From positions 1 through 64,000 of the forward strand of contig JBEPZU010000003.1 of assembly GCA_041640715.1 (NCBI GenBank): a DNA stretch of 64,000 bases. The letters are read 5' to 3'. Position numbers and translations under genes: made by a program. The notes under the pieces are model-generated. The model had not been told where the DNA came from. It saw only the letters and a program-made list of their open reading frames with translations, and searched no databases. Of the stretch, positions 44,131 to 53,713 are shown in pieces. Source of the stretch: DSFO01 sp041640715 (GTDB lineage Archaea > Thermoproteota > Thermoprotei > Gearchaeales > Gearchaeaceae). The first letter of the stretch is position 1, and every line of letters starts with the position of its first letter.

Positions 44131-45044
44131 GTTACGTTAAAAGAACGAATTTAAGAATACTGATCGACGCTATTAAAATAAGTAGACCTTGGAGTTTCCT
44201 TATGACTATAACTTCGGTTTCTTTAAGTACTGCATATGTTTATTATGAAAAGGGCATTTTCGACTTATTGATATACTTATTAGTATTGCTAGGTGCAGTT
44301 TTAATCCATGCTTTCATTAATGTATCCAACGATTATTTTGATACTTTATATAAAATAGATATACCTGGAGCTCCGACTACGAGATATAGGCCGCATCCAA
44401 TAGTAGCTGGTTTATTCACTCCAAGACAAACATTCGCAATATCTTTGGGGTATATAACTTTAGCGCTAATTCTAGCTTTAATCTTTTTGTTTTTCCTAGA
44501 AAGGCCTTGGATAATTTTAATAGCCGCCATAGGGGCGTTGATATCCTTTGAATACACAGCTCCCCCGCTTAGATATAAGTATAAAGGTATTGGGGAGTTG
44601 GTCGTCTTCATAGGATGGGGACCTTTGATGTTTATAGGCGCTTACTATGCCCAAACAGGCATAATTCCTTCAACCTCAATTCTCGTATCAATTCCGATAG
44701 GTCTTTACGTAGCATCTGTTCTCTTAATAGATGGAATAAGGGATTATGAATACGATAAAAGCTCCAACATAAAAACCTTGCCTATATTGCTAGGTAGAAA
44801 TACAGCGCTAAAGCTTTATTTCTCAATAACCACCATTCCTTTTGTAGCGGTAGTTTTACTCATCTTATTCAACTTACTTCCCATCACTAGCTTGATAGTA
44901 TTCCTAAGCCTTCCTAGGCTGATCAATTTGATGAGGATCTTTTCAAAGGAAGTTCCAGACATAGCTGCACCTCTTACTGCCCAATTCACCTTATTCTACG
45001 GTATTCTTTTAATTGCAGGAATAATCTTAGGGGCGTTAATTTAA
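44127..45044 (+). CDS. UbiA family prenyltransferase (second copy)
   Basis: A 305-residue protein with about nine helices. The first aspartate motif is NVSNDYFDTLYKID followed by RYRPHPIV; the second is DGIRDYEYDKSSNIKTLP. The spacing fits MenA-like enzymes that prenylate a quinone head group, as does the first copy at 30278. The ATG at 44127 overlaps the protease stop as ATGA, so the longer frame from 44085 is rejected. Two oxidases in the window make a respiratory quinone product plausible. Confidence 0.88.
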   Translation: MSYVKRTNLRILIDAIKISRPWSFLMTITSVSLSTAYVYYEKGIFDLLIYLLVLLGAVLIHAFINVSNDYFDTLYKIDIPGAPTTRYRPHPIVAGLFTPRQTFAISLGYITLALILALIFLFFLERPWIILIAAIGALISFEYTAPPLRYKYKGIGELVVFIGWGPLMFIGAYYAQTGIIPSTSILVSIPIGLYVASVLLIDGIRDYEYDKSSNIKTLPILLGRNTALKLYFSITTIPFVAVVLLILFNLLPITSLIVFLSLPRLINLMRIFSKEVPDIAAPLTAQFTLFYGILLIAGIILGALI

Positions 45045-45066
45045 TTTTTTTGAATAAATCATACCC

Positions 45067-45591
45067 ATGAAAGAATCTAAAATTAGACCCGTATATGCTG
45101 AAGCCTTTTTCAAAGTATCGAAAGATGACATCTCCTATTATTTAATTTTTGATTATTTAGACGAAGAAAGATATTACGAGAAACTCTTCAGAAAAGAAGA
45201 GGAATTGGATAAAGAAATGAATAAATTATACTATAACATGCAGAATTTTCTAGACGAAGAAAAGGTGATTGTAAACGGTGAAAGATGCAGACCTAGGGTA
45301 AGAATGGTCGATTTAAATTTCAGAAATGGTTATGATAGGGTTAGCATTGTTTTCTTGATAAGCTTTCCTGTAAAACTCAAAAAGAGGGGTAATTATTATG
45401 AAAACGAATATGCTTCAGAGGTTGTAGAATACAATTATAAAGTTTATTGGTTTTTCCCAGAAGGCAGCGAGATAATCGAAGTCGATATGGAGGAAGACTA
45501 TGAAATTCTAGATAAGAGAATTTTGGTAATATATGGTAAAAAGGGCAATAAGAGCTCTGGATATGAAATGATCTCCTTCAATCTTAAATAA
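45067..45591 (+). CDS. Unknown conserved-looking soluble protein
   Basis: A 174-residue, strongly charged protein. It starts KIRPVYAEAFFKVSKDDISY, has a charged helix EEELDKEMNKLYYNMQNFLD near 50-70, then strands RVRMVDLNFRNG and RVSIVFLISFPVKL, and ends with acidic strands EIIEVDMEEDYEILDKRILV. No cysteine or nucleotide motif is present. It follows the UbiA gene by 22 bp and precedes the GAPN gene by 21 bp. I do not recognise a family. Confidence 0.65.
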   Translation: MKESKIRPVYAEAFFKVSKDDISYYLIFDYLDEERYYEKLFRKEEELDKEMNKLYYNMQNFLDEEKVIVNGERCRPRVRMVDLNFRNGYDRVSIVFLISFPVKLKKRGNYYENEYASEVVEYNYKVYWFFPEGSEIIEVDMEEDYEILDKRILVIYGKKGNKSSGYEMISFNLK

Positions 45592-45612
45592 AATTTCCTG
45601 ATAAGTAATACA

Positions 45613-47136
45613 ATGGAGAGGACCAAGTTAAATATTTCTTCTGAGATATTCAGGCATATTTACAATGAAGCAGAAGGTATACCTTTCTTCAAGGTCTATT
45701 TGAGTGGAGAATGGTCCTATTCTCCTTTAAGTTTTGAAGTAAAAAGTCCTATAGACATGAACGTGATAGCCAAAGTCGCAAAGCCTAACATGGATATGGT
45801 CAATTTAACACTGGATATTTTATATAAGAAAGGGAGATGGGCCATCCGAGAAACTCCTGGAGAAAAGAGGCTTAGGATATTCAACAAAACTGCTGATTTG
45901 CTTGAAGAACATAGAGAAGACTTCCTAAATGTATTAATAATAGGTAACGGTAAGACTAGATCTTCTGCTAACGGGGAGATAAATGCCTCTATAGAAAGGT
46001 TGAGAAGAGCGGATATGGATATTAGGAGAATGTATGGAGAATACGTGCCTGGGGACTGGAGCAGTGAAAGTCTTGAAAGCGAAGCTACTATTAGGAGGGA
46101 ACCTTTGGGCTTGGTGCTAGCAATAACTCCTTTCAACTATCCTTTGTTCGATGTAGTTAACAAACTAGTGTATTCAGCTGTTGCAGGAAATGCTGTAATG
46201 ATAAAACCCAGTCTTTTAACTCCTTTACCTGCGATAATGATAACACGACTCCTTGAACTTGCAGGATTTCCCAAGGAATCATTAGCCGTACTTACCATTT
46301 CAGGAAGCGAGACTGAAGGAATATTAAGCGATAAAAGGATTGCAGCCATAACTCTTACAGGTAGCTCTGAGACTGGTGAGAAAGTAATAAAGGCTAGTGG
46401 TATAAAGAGCTTCATAATGGAGCTAGGAGGAGGAGATCCTACTATAGTTTTAGATGACGCAGATCCTGAATACGCAGCTAGTAGGATAGCTATAGGTATA
46501 ACTAGTTACTCAGGTCAAAGATGCGATTCTATAAAGCTTATCCTTGTTGAGAAACCAATCTATGAAAAACTTAAACAAAGGCTTATAGAGGAATTAAAGA
46601 AAGTGAAGGTAGGAGATCCTAGAGAACCAGATGTATTCATGGGGCCTTTGATTGAAGAAAACACTGCTATAGAAATGATTAATGCAATAGAAGACGCTAC
46701 TTCCAAAGGAGGCAAGATACTCTATGGGGGTGAAAGAGAAAAGAATTATGTTAAACCAACACTCATAGAAGCAAGTAGAGACAATGTGAAGGATATGTAT
46801 CTTTATAAGAAAGAAGTATTTGCGCCTATAGCTTTATTGGTAGAAATAGAAAATCTTGAACAGGCCATAGATTTATCAAATGCAAGAAGATACGGATTGG
46901 ATGCGGCGATCTTCGGGAATGACATCAATAAGATTAGGAGACTGATAAGGATGCTTGAAGTAGGCACTATATACATAAACGATTATCCTAGGCATGGTAT
47001 TGGTTACTTTCCTTTCGGCGGAAGAAAGGATTCTGGAATAGGTAGAGAAGGGATAGGGTATTCTCAGGAATACGTGATGGCTTATAAGACCATTGTTTAT
47101 AGCTATAAAGGAAAGGGTATTTGGGAATATCTATAA
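45613..47136 (+). CDS. gapN: Non-phosphorylating glyceraldehyde-3-phosphate dehydrogenase (GAPN-like aldehyde dehydrogenase)
   Basis: A 507-residue ALDH. ITPFNYPLFDVVNKLV and IKPSLLTPLPA are the cofactor strands, IMELGGGDP has the general-base glutamate and SGQRCDSIKLI the catalytic cysteine. GQRCD plus the C-terminal GIGYFPFGGRKDSGIGREGI matches archaeal GAPN. It would oxidise glyceraldehyde 3-phosphate directly to 3-phosphoglycerate in glycolysis. Other aldehyde substrates such as glyceraldehyde are possible. Confidence 0.9.
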   Translation: MERTKLNISSEIFRHIYNEAEGIPFFKVYLSGEWSYSPLSFEVKSPIDMNVIAKVAKPNMDMVNLTLDILYKKGRWAIRETPGEKRLRIFNKTADLLEEHREDFLNVLIIGNGKTRSSANGEINASIERLRRADMDIRRMYGEYVPGDWSSESLESEATIRREPLGLVLAITPFNYPLFDVVNKLVYSAVAGNAVMIKPSLLTPLPAIMITRLLELAGFPKESLAVLTISGSETEGILSDKRIAAITLTGSSETGEKVIKASGIKSFIMELGGGDPTIVLDDADPEYAASRIAIGITSYSGQRCDSIKLILVEKPIYEKLKQRLIEELKKVKVGDPREPDVFMGPLIEENTAIEMINAIEDATSKGGKILYGGEREKNYVKPTLIEASRDNVKDMYLYKKEVFAPIALLVEIENLEQAIDLSNARRYGLDAAIFGNDINKIRRLIRMLEVGTIYINDYPRHGIGYFPFGGRKDSGIGREGIGYSQEYVMAYKTIVYSYKGKGIWEYL

Positions 47137-47140
47137 ATAT

Positions 47141-48187
47141 TTAACTTATTTTCAAAGCTACTTTCAAAGCTTTTTTCTTCTCAGCCATCTCAAAAGCCTT
47201 AGGAGCCTCATCTAGACTTATATAATCTGAAATCAACCTGCTAGGATCCAATCTTCCTCCTTTTATAAGCTCGAGCAAAGTAGGGCCATATTTTATTGGA
47301 TCTCCTATGGAGAAATTAAGCCTCTTCTCTGTAAGCCAAAGTTGTCCTGCAGGAAATGTAGGATATTCAAGAACATGGAAACCTATCACAGAGATTCTTC
47401 CTTTCTTCCTAGCGAGCTCTATAGCAGTCAATAAGACATCTTGAGAACCTCCTACTGCTTCTATTACTAAATCCGCACCTCTACCTTCAGTCAAGTTCCT
47501 AACCTCTTCTGCTACGTTAGCTTTGCTAGCATCTATGACTTTCATTCCTAGTTCTTTGGCCGCATTCAACCTCCTCTCCACGAGATCTATGGCTATGACT
47601 TGGGAAGCTCCTAGGATTTGAGCGCACATCCCCGCTAACAAACCTATGGGTCCGCAGCCTAGTATTGCTACAGTATCTCCTACTTCTATCCTTCCTTCTA
47701 CAACCCCTGCGAAAGCGGCAGGAAGACCATCGCTTACCATAAGAGCTTTTTCATCGCTTATTTCATCTGGTATCTTCATGAGCATCGTGTTAGCGTAGGG
47801 AACTCTTACTAACTCTGCATGAGCTCCTTGATAGGTTTCTCCATAAACAGGACCCATTCCGAATATGTTTATCCTTTCACATTGAGTATAGAATCCGTGT
47901 TTGCAGTACCAGCAATTTCCGTCTGCTATCCAACATGAGACTACGACTCTATCTCCCTTCTTGAATCCTTTAACAGCGCTTCCTACTTCTTCTACTACGC
48001 CGATGAACTCATGTCCTATTATGTCTCCAGGAGTTATAGTTATGTATCCCTTATAAACGTGCAAATCTGTGCCGCAAACACCAGCTAAGGTAGGTCTTAC
48101 TAAAGCATCATCTTCTCTTAATAGCTTGGGTTTTTCGACATCTTCAACTCTTATATCATAGGGATTATACCATCTTGCAGCTTTCAT
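47141..48187 (-). CDS. Zinc-dependent alcohol/polyol dehydrogenase (MDR)
   Basis: A 348-residue enzyme with both zinc sites. Catalytic ligands lie in GVCGTDLHVY and GHEFIG; the structural cysteines lie in SCWIADGNCWYCKHGF and TQC. The NAD loop is ILGCGPIGLLAG with acidic IAIDLVERR, indicating NAD preference. It oxidises a secondary alcohol or polyol. It overlaps the SCP2-like gene by 4 bp and converges with gapN, 4 bp apart. An intact relative of the decayed ADH at 14417-14749. Confidence 0.92.
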   Translation of the reverse strand: MKAARWYNPYDIRVEDVEKPKLLREDDALVRPTLAGVCGTDLHVYKGYITITPGDIIGHEFIGVVEEVGSAVKGFKKGDRVVVSCWIADGNCWYCKHGFYTQCERINIFGMGPVYGETYQGAHAELVRVPYANTMLMKIPDEISDEKALMVSDGLPAAFAGVVEGRIEVGDTVAILGCGPIGLLAGMCAQILGASQVIAIDLVERRLNAAKELGMKVIDASKANVAEEVRNLTEGRGADLVIEAVGGSQDVLLTAIELARKKGRISVIGFHVLEYPTFPAGQLWLTEKRLNFSIGDPIKYGPTLLELIKGGRLDPSRLISDYISLDEAPKAFEMAEKKKALKVALKIS

Positions 48188-48621
48188 GCTAAGAATTCGG
48201 TAGGTACTTTCTTAAGGGCATTGACGAAGGCTGCCGATGCAGCGGCATTGGTTATCAGTTTGAATACATTGCCTTTAGCCTTAAGCCTTCCAGTCATGAT
48301 CGCAGTGGTAGGTCCTAGTTCGCCCAAAGCTATTTTCTTCATGTTTTCATAACTTCCTGTCAAGATAATAGGGGATTCTTTTTCGTTAGGATCATTCAAG
48401 AATTCATAGGATCTACATTGACCATGATATAGATCCAATCTTACAGTAATCTTATCTCGATTGAAATATTCTTTAACAGGTTGTGGGAGGTCTGTGACCA
48501 CCAAAGTTATAGGATCTTCCCAGTTTTTAGCAGCATTGTTATATTCTTTATCAGAATTTAGAATTTGCATGAATGCATCGAACCATTCTTTAGATCCAAA
48601 TATAAATTTTTTGGTGCTCAT
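48184..48621 (-). CDS. SCP2 sterol-carrier domain protein
   Basis: A 145-residue protein with the SCP2 fold pattern: strand RLDLYHGQCRSYEF, PIILTGSYENMKKIALGE, then the ITGRLKAKG-like MTGRLKAKGNVFKL. The domain binds hydrophobic ligands such as acyl chains. The ATG at 48621 (MSTKKFIFGSKEW) is preferred to a start 72 bp upstream whose extra residues fall in AT-rich leader sequence. It is coupled to the ADH gene by ATGA, which hints at a hydrophobic alcohol or acyl substrate. Confidence 0.85.
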   Translation of the reverse strand: MSTKKFIFGSKEWFDAFMQILNSDKEYNNAAKNWEDPITLVVTDLPQPVKEYFNRDKITVRLDLYHGQCRSYEFLNDPNEKESPIILTGSYENMKKIALGELGPTTAIMTGRLKAKGNVFKLITNAAASAAFVNALKKVPTEFLA

Positions 48622-48780
48622 GTTGTAGATATCTTTTTGCTTAATATAAGTTTTCAATAGTTTAATTGTAATAATTCTGGGATTTACTAACAATTACTTT
48701 TATTACTATCTTCCAAGAACAAAACTTATGTATATCCTTTGCTTGTTACCACTGCAGAGACGTTATCGCGTGAAGTTGGA

Positions 48781-49593
48781 TTATTCTAAGTAATTAGGTA
48801 TTGAAGGGTATTTGTTCCAGAAATCAGGGTCATGGCATATCACTATCTTAGCTTTATTCGCCTTTTCCCAAACCTTTAGCTGCTTAACGAAGGTCAACCA
48901 TTCATCGTAATCTGATAAAAGCCAACCTTTTGATTCTAGCTCCAATTCCCTAGGTAAGTGTATATGATCTGCGGTGAAGAAGTAAGTATTGTTCTTTTTC
49001 GTTTTGACAGCAAGTACGGTATGACCGGGCGTATGGCCTCCTGAGAAATAAAGTCTTATTCCTTCTGCTATTTCAAATACTGGAAGATCGACTATATACC
49101 AGTTAGCACCTTTTAGATCATTTAAGTTGGCTGATTGATAAGCCCCTTCCTTTCCCATCCATAATAACATCAAGGCTGTTTGTAATTCCTTTTTATTGAC
49201 TATTAGCGGTGTCTTTTGATCTTTAAACAAATTAGTTTGACCTACATGATCGAAATGAAGGTGAGAGTGTATTACGAAAGCTATATCGCTTGGTTTAAGA
49301 CCCAAGCTTGAAAGTTGCATTTCTAATTTATTTCTTTCCTCAAACTTTATCACAGGGAAAGCTTCTAGTACTGCTTTAGTGTGGGTTTGCCATGCATCCG
49401 GGGCTACTCCTGTATCGAACAACAAATAACCTATATCCGTATCTAGTATTGCACCAGTAACTGGGATTTCGACCCAAGCTCTCTGTGGGCTTCTTTCACT
49501 ATATGTCATTGCTCCCCATCCGGGCAAAAACCAACCGCCATCTCCTGCAAGCCATCCAAAATCTGTTAAATAAATTCTTTTAACTACAGACAT
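48781..49593 (-). CDS. Metallo-beta-lactamase fold hydrolase, lactonase-like
   Basis: A 270-residue MBL protein. Metal ligands: HSHLHFDHVGQ, His in SGGHTPGHTV, Asp/His in FTADHIHLP, and His in VICHDPDFW near the C-terminus. The pattern HxHxDH with C-terminal HDP fits AHL-lactonase (AttM/AiiA-type) relatives. Substrates may be sugar lactones, given the sugar-oxidising enzymes around it. Divergent from the iron-ADH gene. Confidence 0.88.
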   Translation of the reverse strand: MSVVKRIYLTDFGWLAGDGGWFLPGWGAMTYSERSPQRAWVEIPVTGAILDTDIGYLLFDTGVAPDAWQTHTKAVLEAFPVIKFEERNKLEMQLSSLGLKPSDIAFVIHSHLHFDHVGQTNLFKDQKTPLIVNKKELQTALMLLWMGKEGAYQSANLNDLKGANWYIVDLPVFEIAEGIRLYFSGGHTPGHTVLAVKTKKNNTYFFTADHIHLPRELELESKGWLLSDYDEWLTFVKQLKVWEKANKAKIVICHDPDFWNKYPSIPNYLE

Positions 49594-49633
49594 ACCATAA
49601 AAAAGTTTTTTAGATATTTAAAAATAAATAAAC

Positions 49634-50929
49634 ATGGCATCTTATGTTACGTATTCGCAATTTAACGACCCAGTTTTTACGATTTCTCTCCCACAAACAA
49701 TAAAATTCGGTTATGGAGTAAGTAAGGAGGTAGGTTATGAAGCTAAGAGGCTTGGACTCAAGAAAGTTTTACTGGTGGTAGGTAAAAGACTTATAGAAAG
49801 TAAAATTTGCGAAGAAGTAAGAGCTTCTTTAGAAAACGAAGGAATAGAAGTTTCAATAACAGATAGAGTGAGGATAGAACCTGAAGATGAAGCTTTAATC
49901 GATGCTTATAAGGACATTAAGGACAAAGACTTGGACGGATTTGTAGCTTTAGGAGGAGGGTCTACGATAGACACGGCTAAGATGTTGAATTTGCTTTATA
50001 CATACCCAAGACCTTTGGAGGATTATATAAACAAACCTGTAGGTAAAGGGATTATACCTCCTGGACCTTTGAAACCTCTAATAGCTATACCTACCACTGC
50101 AGGAACTGGAAGTGAAAATACTAGCGTGGCTATACTCGACGTTAAAGAACTTAGAGTTAAAACTGGAATAAGTAATCCATACATGAGACCTACAGTAGCT
50201 TTGATAGATCCTTTAACTACGATTTCATCACCTCCAATGGTCACCGCTTCATCAGGATTGGATGTCTTGAATCATGCCCTCGAATCCTTCACTTCAAAAC
50301 CTTATACAGCTAAGCCTTCGATAAAGAACCCTGGAGAAAGACCTGTTTACTCTGGTTCAACGCCTTTAGGAGATCTTTTCGCAGTTAAAGCTATGGAATG
50401 GGTTAAAAAATATATAAGAAGAGCTTTTGCAGATCCTTTAGACTTAGAAGCAAGGTATTACATGATGTTAGCCGCAAGCATAGCTGGAATAGGATTTGGG
50501 CATGTAGGAGTACATGTTCCTCATGCAATGGCATATCCTATTGCAGGTAATGTTAAAGGATACTATCCTCCAGATTACGAATTCGGTTACCCAATAGCTC
50601 CTCACGGAATATCCACTGCTATCCCAGCGAGCTATGCGTTTAGGTACTTGGTTCCTTATAATATAGATAAATTCAAAGAAGCAGCTAAAATCTTGACCGG
50701 CGAAGAACTGGAAGATGCCAAGGAGATAGGCAATGCGATATTTGAATATTACATTAAACTTCTAGAAGAATTAAGCGTTCCTATTAACTTAGGAGAGATA
50801 GGTTTCGCTAGAGCAGATTTAGATATTCTAGTAGATGGAACCTTAAAGCAACAAAGGTTGCTCGTATTATCCCCTAAAACTCTGACTAAGAAGGATTTAG
50901 AGAAAATATTCATAGAAGCGTTAGGATAA
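49634..50929 (+). CDS. Iron-containing alcohol dehydrogenase, hydroxyacid-oxoacid-transhydrogenase-like
   Basis: A 431-residue group III ADH. NAD segments are VALGGGSTIDTAKM and IPTTAGTGSENTSVA. The metal ligands are Asp and His in SGLDVLNHALES, then His in VHVPHAMAYP and APHGIS. Length and the extra NPGERPVYSGSTPLGD insert resemble HOT/ADHFE1-type enzymes that shuttle hydride between a 4-hydroxyacid and 2-oxoglutarate. Plain alcohol dehydrogenase remains possible. The TATA-like tract is in the 40-bp divergent spacer. Confidence 0.9.
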   Translation: MASYVTYSQFNDPVFTISLPQTIKFGYGVSKEVGYEAKRLGLKKVLLVVGKRLIESKICEEVRASLENEGIEVSITDRVRIEPEDEALIDAYKDIKDKDLDGFVALGGGSTIDTAKMLNLLYTYPRPLEDYINKPVGKGIIPPGPLKPLIAIPTTAGTGSENTSVAILDVKELRVKTGISNPYMRPTVALIDPLTTISSPPMVTASSGLDVLNHALESFTSKPYTAKPSIKNPGERPVYSGSTPLGDLFAVKAMEWVKKYIRRAFADPLDLEARYYMMLAASIAGIGFGHVGVHVPHAMAYPIAGNVKGYYPPDYEFGYPIAPHGISTAIPASYAFRYLVPYNIDKFKEAAKILTGEELEDAKEIGNAIFEYYIKLLEELSVPINLGEIGFARADLDILVDGTLKQQRLLVLSPKTLTKKDLEKIFIEALG

Positions 50930-51152
50930 ATTCTCTTTTTCCTCATAGATCGGTTCTATTGCTTAATAATATTATATGACTTAGCAACCGTTAATTTCGA
51001 AATTAATAAAAATGTCTTCAGTGTAGATTATCTTATTAATCTTCGTAGTTTACCCCATTTTAGCAACTGCTTTTCATTCATGTTTTAAATTCTCAATAGA
51101 AGTTTTCAAATAATCAACGAAATCTTATTTGCGAAAAGAAGCATTAGAGTAG

Positions 51153-52712
51153 CTAAGCGGTCCTAAGGTATTCCTCTGGAATTATATTACCAATATTGAG
51201 TATTAGATGAGGATCGAAGGTTTTCTTTAATCTGGCCATTTGCAGCAATACTTCCTCGCTGTAAAGCAAAGAGATTAATGGCTTCCTAATCCCTCCTTCG
51301 ATATAATACTTCTTACCTACGCCATGCTCTGCGCTTATAGTCCCACCTAGCTCTACTGCTTTCTTGAGCAACTTCAAAACGTTTTTTTCAGCGATCCTTT
51401 GCTCATCATCATTTCTTGGTAAGAAGTTAAAATGAAGGTGGAAATTACCTATATGACCGAAGAGAACGTATTTTATCCCTGAACTTTTACCTACTTGATG
51501 ATAATACTTATACATTTCTTCGAATCCAGATTCAGGCACTGCTATGTCTGTTGCTATTTTACGCGTTCCATGTAATCTCAAGAACTCATTAACTCCAGCA
51601 GGTAGTGCATGTCTTATTTTCTTAGCTTCTTCAATTATAGAAGCTTCTGCATCGAAACTAGAGAGCAATTCGTTTAACATTTCCAACTGTTTCATTTCCT
51701 CATCTTCGTTTTTCGATTCTATTTCCAAGTCTATTATAGCTTTCGCATTAGCAGGTATTTGTTCGCTATACCTTTCTCTTAGAAAATCTAAGGAATTTTC
51801 ATCGAAAAATTCTACAGCGATGACGTTCAATTCTTCTTCCCTAGCTTTCTTACGCATTAACTTAGAAAATCTAACTGCATTATATTCTTCTTTGAAATAA
51901 GCGAAGATCGGAGTTATCCTATTGGGCTTTTTTATCAACCTTACTTCTATCTCGCTTATGACCCCTAAAGTTCCTTCAGAACCTATGAACAAATCGATCA
52001 AATCATCGCTTATGAAATAACCTGCAGCGTTCTTCTCTACTTTAGGTATCTCATAATTAGGCAGTTTAATGCTCAGTTCTCCTTTGGAAAGTTTGAGTTT
52101 GAACTCTTTATCTTTTGCTAAGTTTTCACCTCTTCTTATTTCTATAACCTCAACTATCGGTAGCACTATTCTAAGCCTTTTAACGTAATCTCTTGTTGAA
52201 CCATATTTAAAGGTCCTTGATCCTGATGCATTAGTTGCTACGTTTCCTCCTAAAAGCGAGCTCTCTTCTGTGGGATCTGGGGGATAGAATAATCCTTTGC
52301 TTTCAACCATCCTTTTGAACACGTACAAAGGTATTCCAGGAGGCGCCTTAGCGTAATATTCCCCTTTCTCATCAACTCCTATGATTATAGAATAAGTCCT
52401 GCCGAATTCGTTTGTCTTTATGAGCTCTTCATTTTTTGAAGCCTTAGCTCTTACTTCAGAGAACTCTTCCATTGAAACTATAATCCCTCCTAAAGGAACA
52501 CGCGAACCAGTTATTCCTGTGCCTGCTCCTGAGATCGTTATTCTTTTAGATTTAGATATCGCTTCATTGATAACTTCAACGATCTCATGTTCATCTTCAA
52601 CGATTATTAGCTCGTCGGCAAAACCTTTAATTATCCTTGATTCATCATATAAATACTTTTCAATTATTTCGTCATAATATCTTTTCATCATATTTAATTG
52701 AAATTTCCTCAT
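51153..52712 (-). CDS. FAD-linked oxidase, GlcD/D-lactate dehydrogenase-like
   Basis: A 519-residue protein. The FAD-binding PCMH domain has ITISGAGTGITGSRVPLGG, YPPDPTEESSLLGGNVATNASG and SEGTLGVISEIEV. The FAD-oxidase C-terminal domain has FGHIGNFHLHFNFLP and GGTISAEHGVGKKY. It oxidises a 2-hydroxyacid such as glycolate or D-lactate, probably handing electrons to quinone. No Fe-S partner subunit gene is adjacent. It is divergent from the MIP18 gene with a 46-bp spacer. Confidence 0.92.
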   Translation of the reverse strand: MRKFQLNMMKRYYDEIIEKYLYDESRIIKGFADELIIVEDEHEIVEVINEAISKSKRITISGAGTGITGSRVPLGGIIVSMEEFSEVRAKASKNEELIKTNEFGRTYSIIIGVDEKGEYYAKAPPGIPLYVFKRMVESKGLFYPPDPTEESSLLGGNVATNASGSRTFKYGSTRDYVKRLRIVLPIVEVIEIRRGENLAKDKEFKLKLSKGELSIKLPNYEIPKVEKNAAGYFISDDLIDLFIGSEGTLGVISEIEVRLIKKPNRITPIFAYFKEEYNAVRFSKLMRKKAREEELNVIAVEFFDENSLDFLRERYSEQIPANAKAIIDLEIESKNEDEEMKQLEMLNELLSSFDAEASIIEEAKKIRHALPAGVNEFLRLHGTRKIATDIAVPESGFEEMYKYYHQVGKSSGIKYVLFGHIGNFHLHFNFLPRNDDEQRIAEKNVLKLLKKAVELGGTISAEHGVGKKYYIEGGIRKPLISLLYSEEVLLQMARLKKTFDPHLILNIGNIIPEEYLRTA

Positions 52713-52758
52713 TAATAGGTTGGAAAAGTTTTTATTTTACGAACATTAATCTACGCAT

Positions 52759-53067
52759 ATGTCTGAGCAAATAAGCGAGAAAGAAGTCATTGAAGCTTTG
52801 AAGAATTGTTATGATCCTGAGATACCTTTTAACATAGTAGATCTTGGATTGATTTATGGTCTCGAAATAGAAGATCAAAAAGTTAAGATAAAAATGACTC
52901 TCACTTCTCCCTTCTGCCCAGTAGCTCCTTTAGTAATAGAGCAAGTTAGAGAAGAAGTGATGAAGGTCAAAGGAGTAAAGGAAGTAGAAGTAGAGCTTGT
53001 ATGGGAACCTAGGTGGACTCCTGATAGGATGAGCGAAGATGCTAAACTCGCTTTGGGTCTTATATAA
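52759..53067 (+). CDS. MIP18/PaaD-like iron-sulfur assembly protein (DUF59)
   Basis: A 102-residue single DUF59 domain: ALKNCYDPEIPFNIVDLGLI contains the conserved DPEIP..I.DLGL, and TSPFCPVAPLV provides the conserved cysteine after TS/P. It takes part in Fe-S cluster insertion (SufT-like). The terminal WEPRWTPDRMSEDAKLALG is the usual PaaD-like tail. It is a single gene. Confidence 0.93.
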   Translation: MSEQISEKEVIEALKNCYDPEIPFNIVDLGLIYGLEIEDQKVKIKMTLTSPFCPVAPLVIEQVREEVMKVKGVKEVEVELVWEPRWTPDRMSEDAKLALGLI

Positions 53068-53419
53068 ACAGAGATTTTTCATTTAAAGAAAAATTTACTT
53101 ATAATCGAGATTTAAATATTGTTATTTTAAATTATTAATATATTTCTATAGTTTATCCTCGTATAACTTTCCCATCTTTGATTAAATCTATTATTAAGGA
53201 GATCTTGTAATATTTCGTGACTTGTTTCTGCTCTATGAGTTTGATTGATAGGTATTGCAGAAGTAACTACGAAAATGAATGAAAATTAGAGCTGTAATTT
53301 CTTCTCAAACATCTTGAATCTTCAATGGAAGTATCATAGAATCGATATTAATAGCTTTCTTGTTTACATCGTTAATCAACAATAGGTTAGGTTTTTAAAT
53401 TATGAGCAAATAAATAAGT
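53068..53419. other. Gene-free stretch before the FUN14-like gene
   Basis: AT-rich, with no frame that has both a start and a recognisable family. A 47-codon minus-strand open stretch exists but has no start codon. The TTTTTAAAT tract at about 53392-53400 lies some 20-28 nt before the ATG at 53420 and is the likely promoter of the next operon. Confidence 0.4.
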
Positions 53420-53713
53420 ATGGTTTTCACGTTCGAGCAAGCAACTGCTTTAGTTTTGCCATTTATAATAGGGTTCTTGATAGGTTATATACTAAAGCAA
53501 TCCCTAAAACTATTAGGCGCATTGGTTGCTTTAGTGCTGATTTTACTATTAGCAGGATATATAAATATAGAGTTTCTTCAATTTGTATTTGCGAATTTGC
53601 TAAACTATGGTGCCAATGCTTTAGAAGCAGCTACAGCTGTAGGAGCGATTCTTCCATTCTCTTCTATGTTATTTATAATAGGTGTAGCTTTAGGTTTCTT
53701 GATATCTAAGTGA
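53420..53713 (+). CDS. FUN14-like small membrane protein
   Basis: A 97-residue protein with three hydrophobic segments. GFLIGYILKQSLKLLGALVALVLILLL matches the FUN14 pattern of a G-rich helix, a K-containing turn and a second helix; the C-terminal helix ends GVALGFLISK. The function in prokaryotes is not established. The stop overlaps the GTG start of the Dpo4 gene (GTGA), so the two are cotranscribed. Confidence 0.65.
   Translation: MVFTFEQATALVLPFIIGFLIGYILKQSLKLLGALVALVLILLLAGYINIEFLQFVFANLLNYGANALEAATAVGAILPFSSMLFIIGVALGFLISK

Noticed and set aside
53110..53290. 47-codon minus-strand open stretch
   Set aside because: No start codon, no family resemblance, no coupling to a neighbour.
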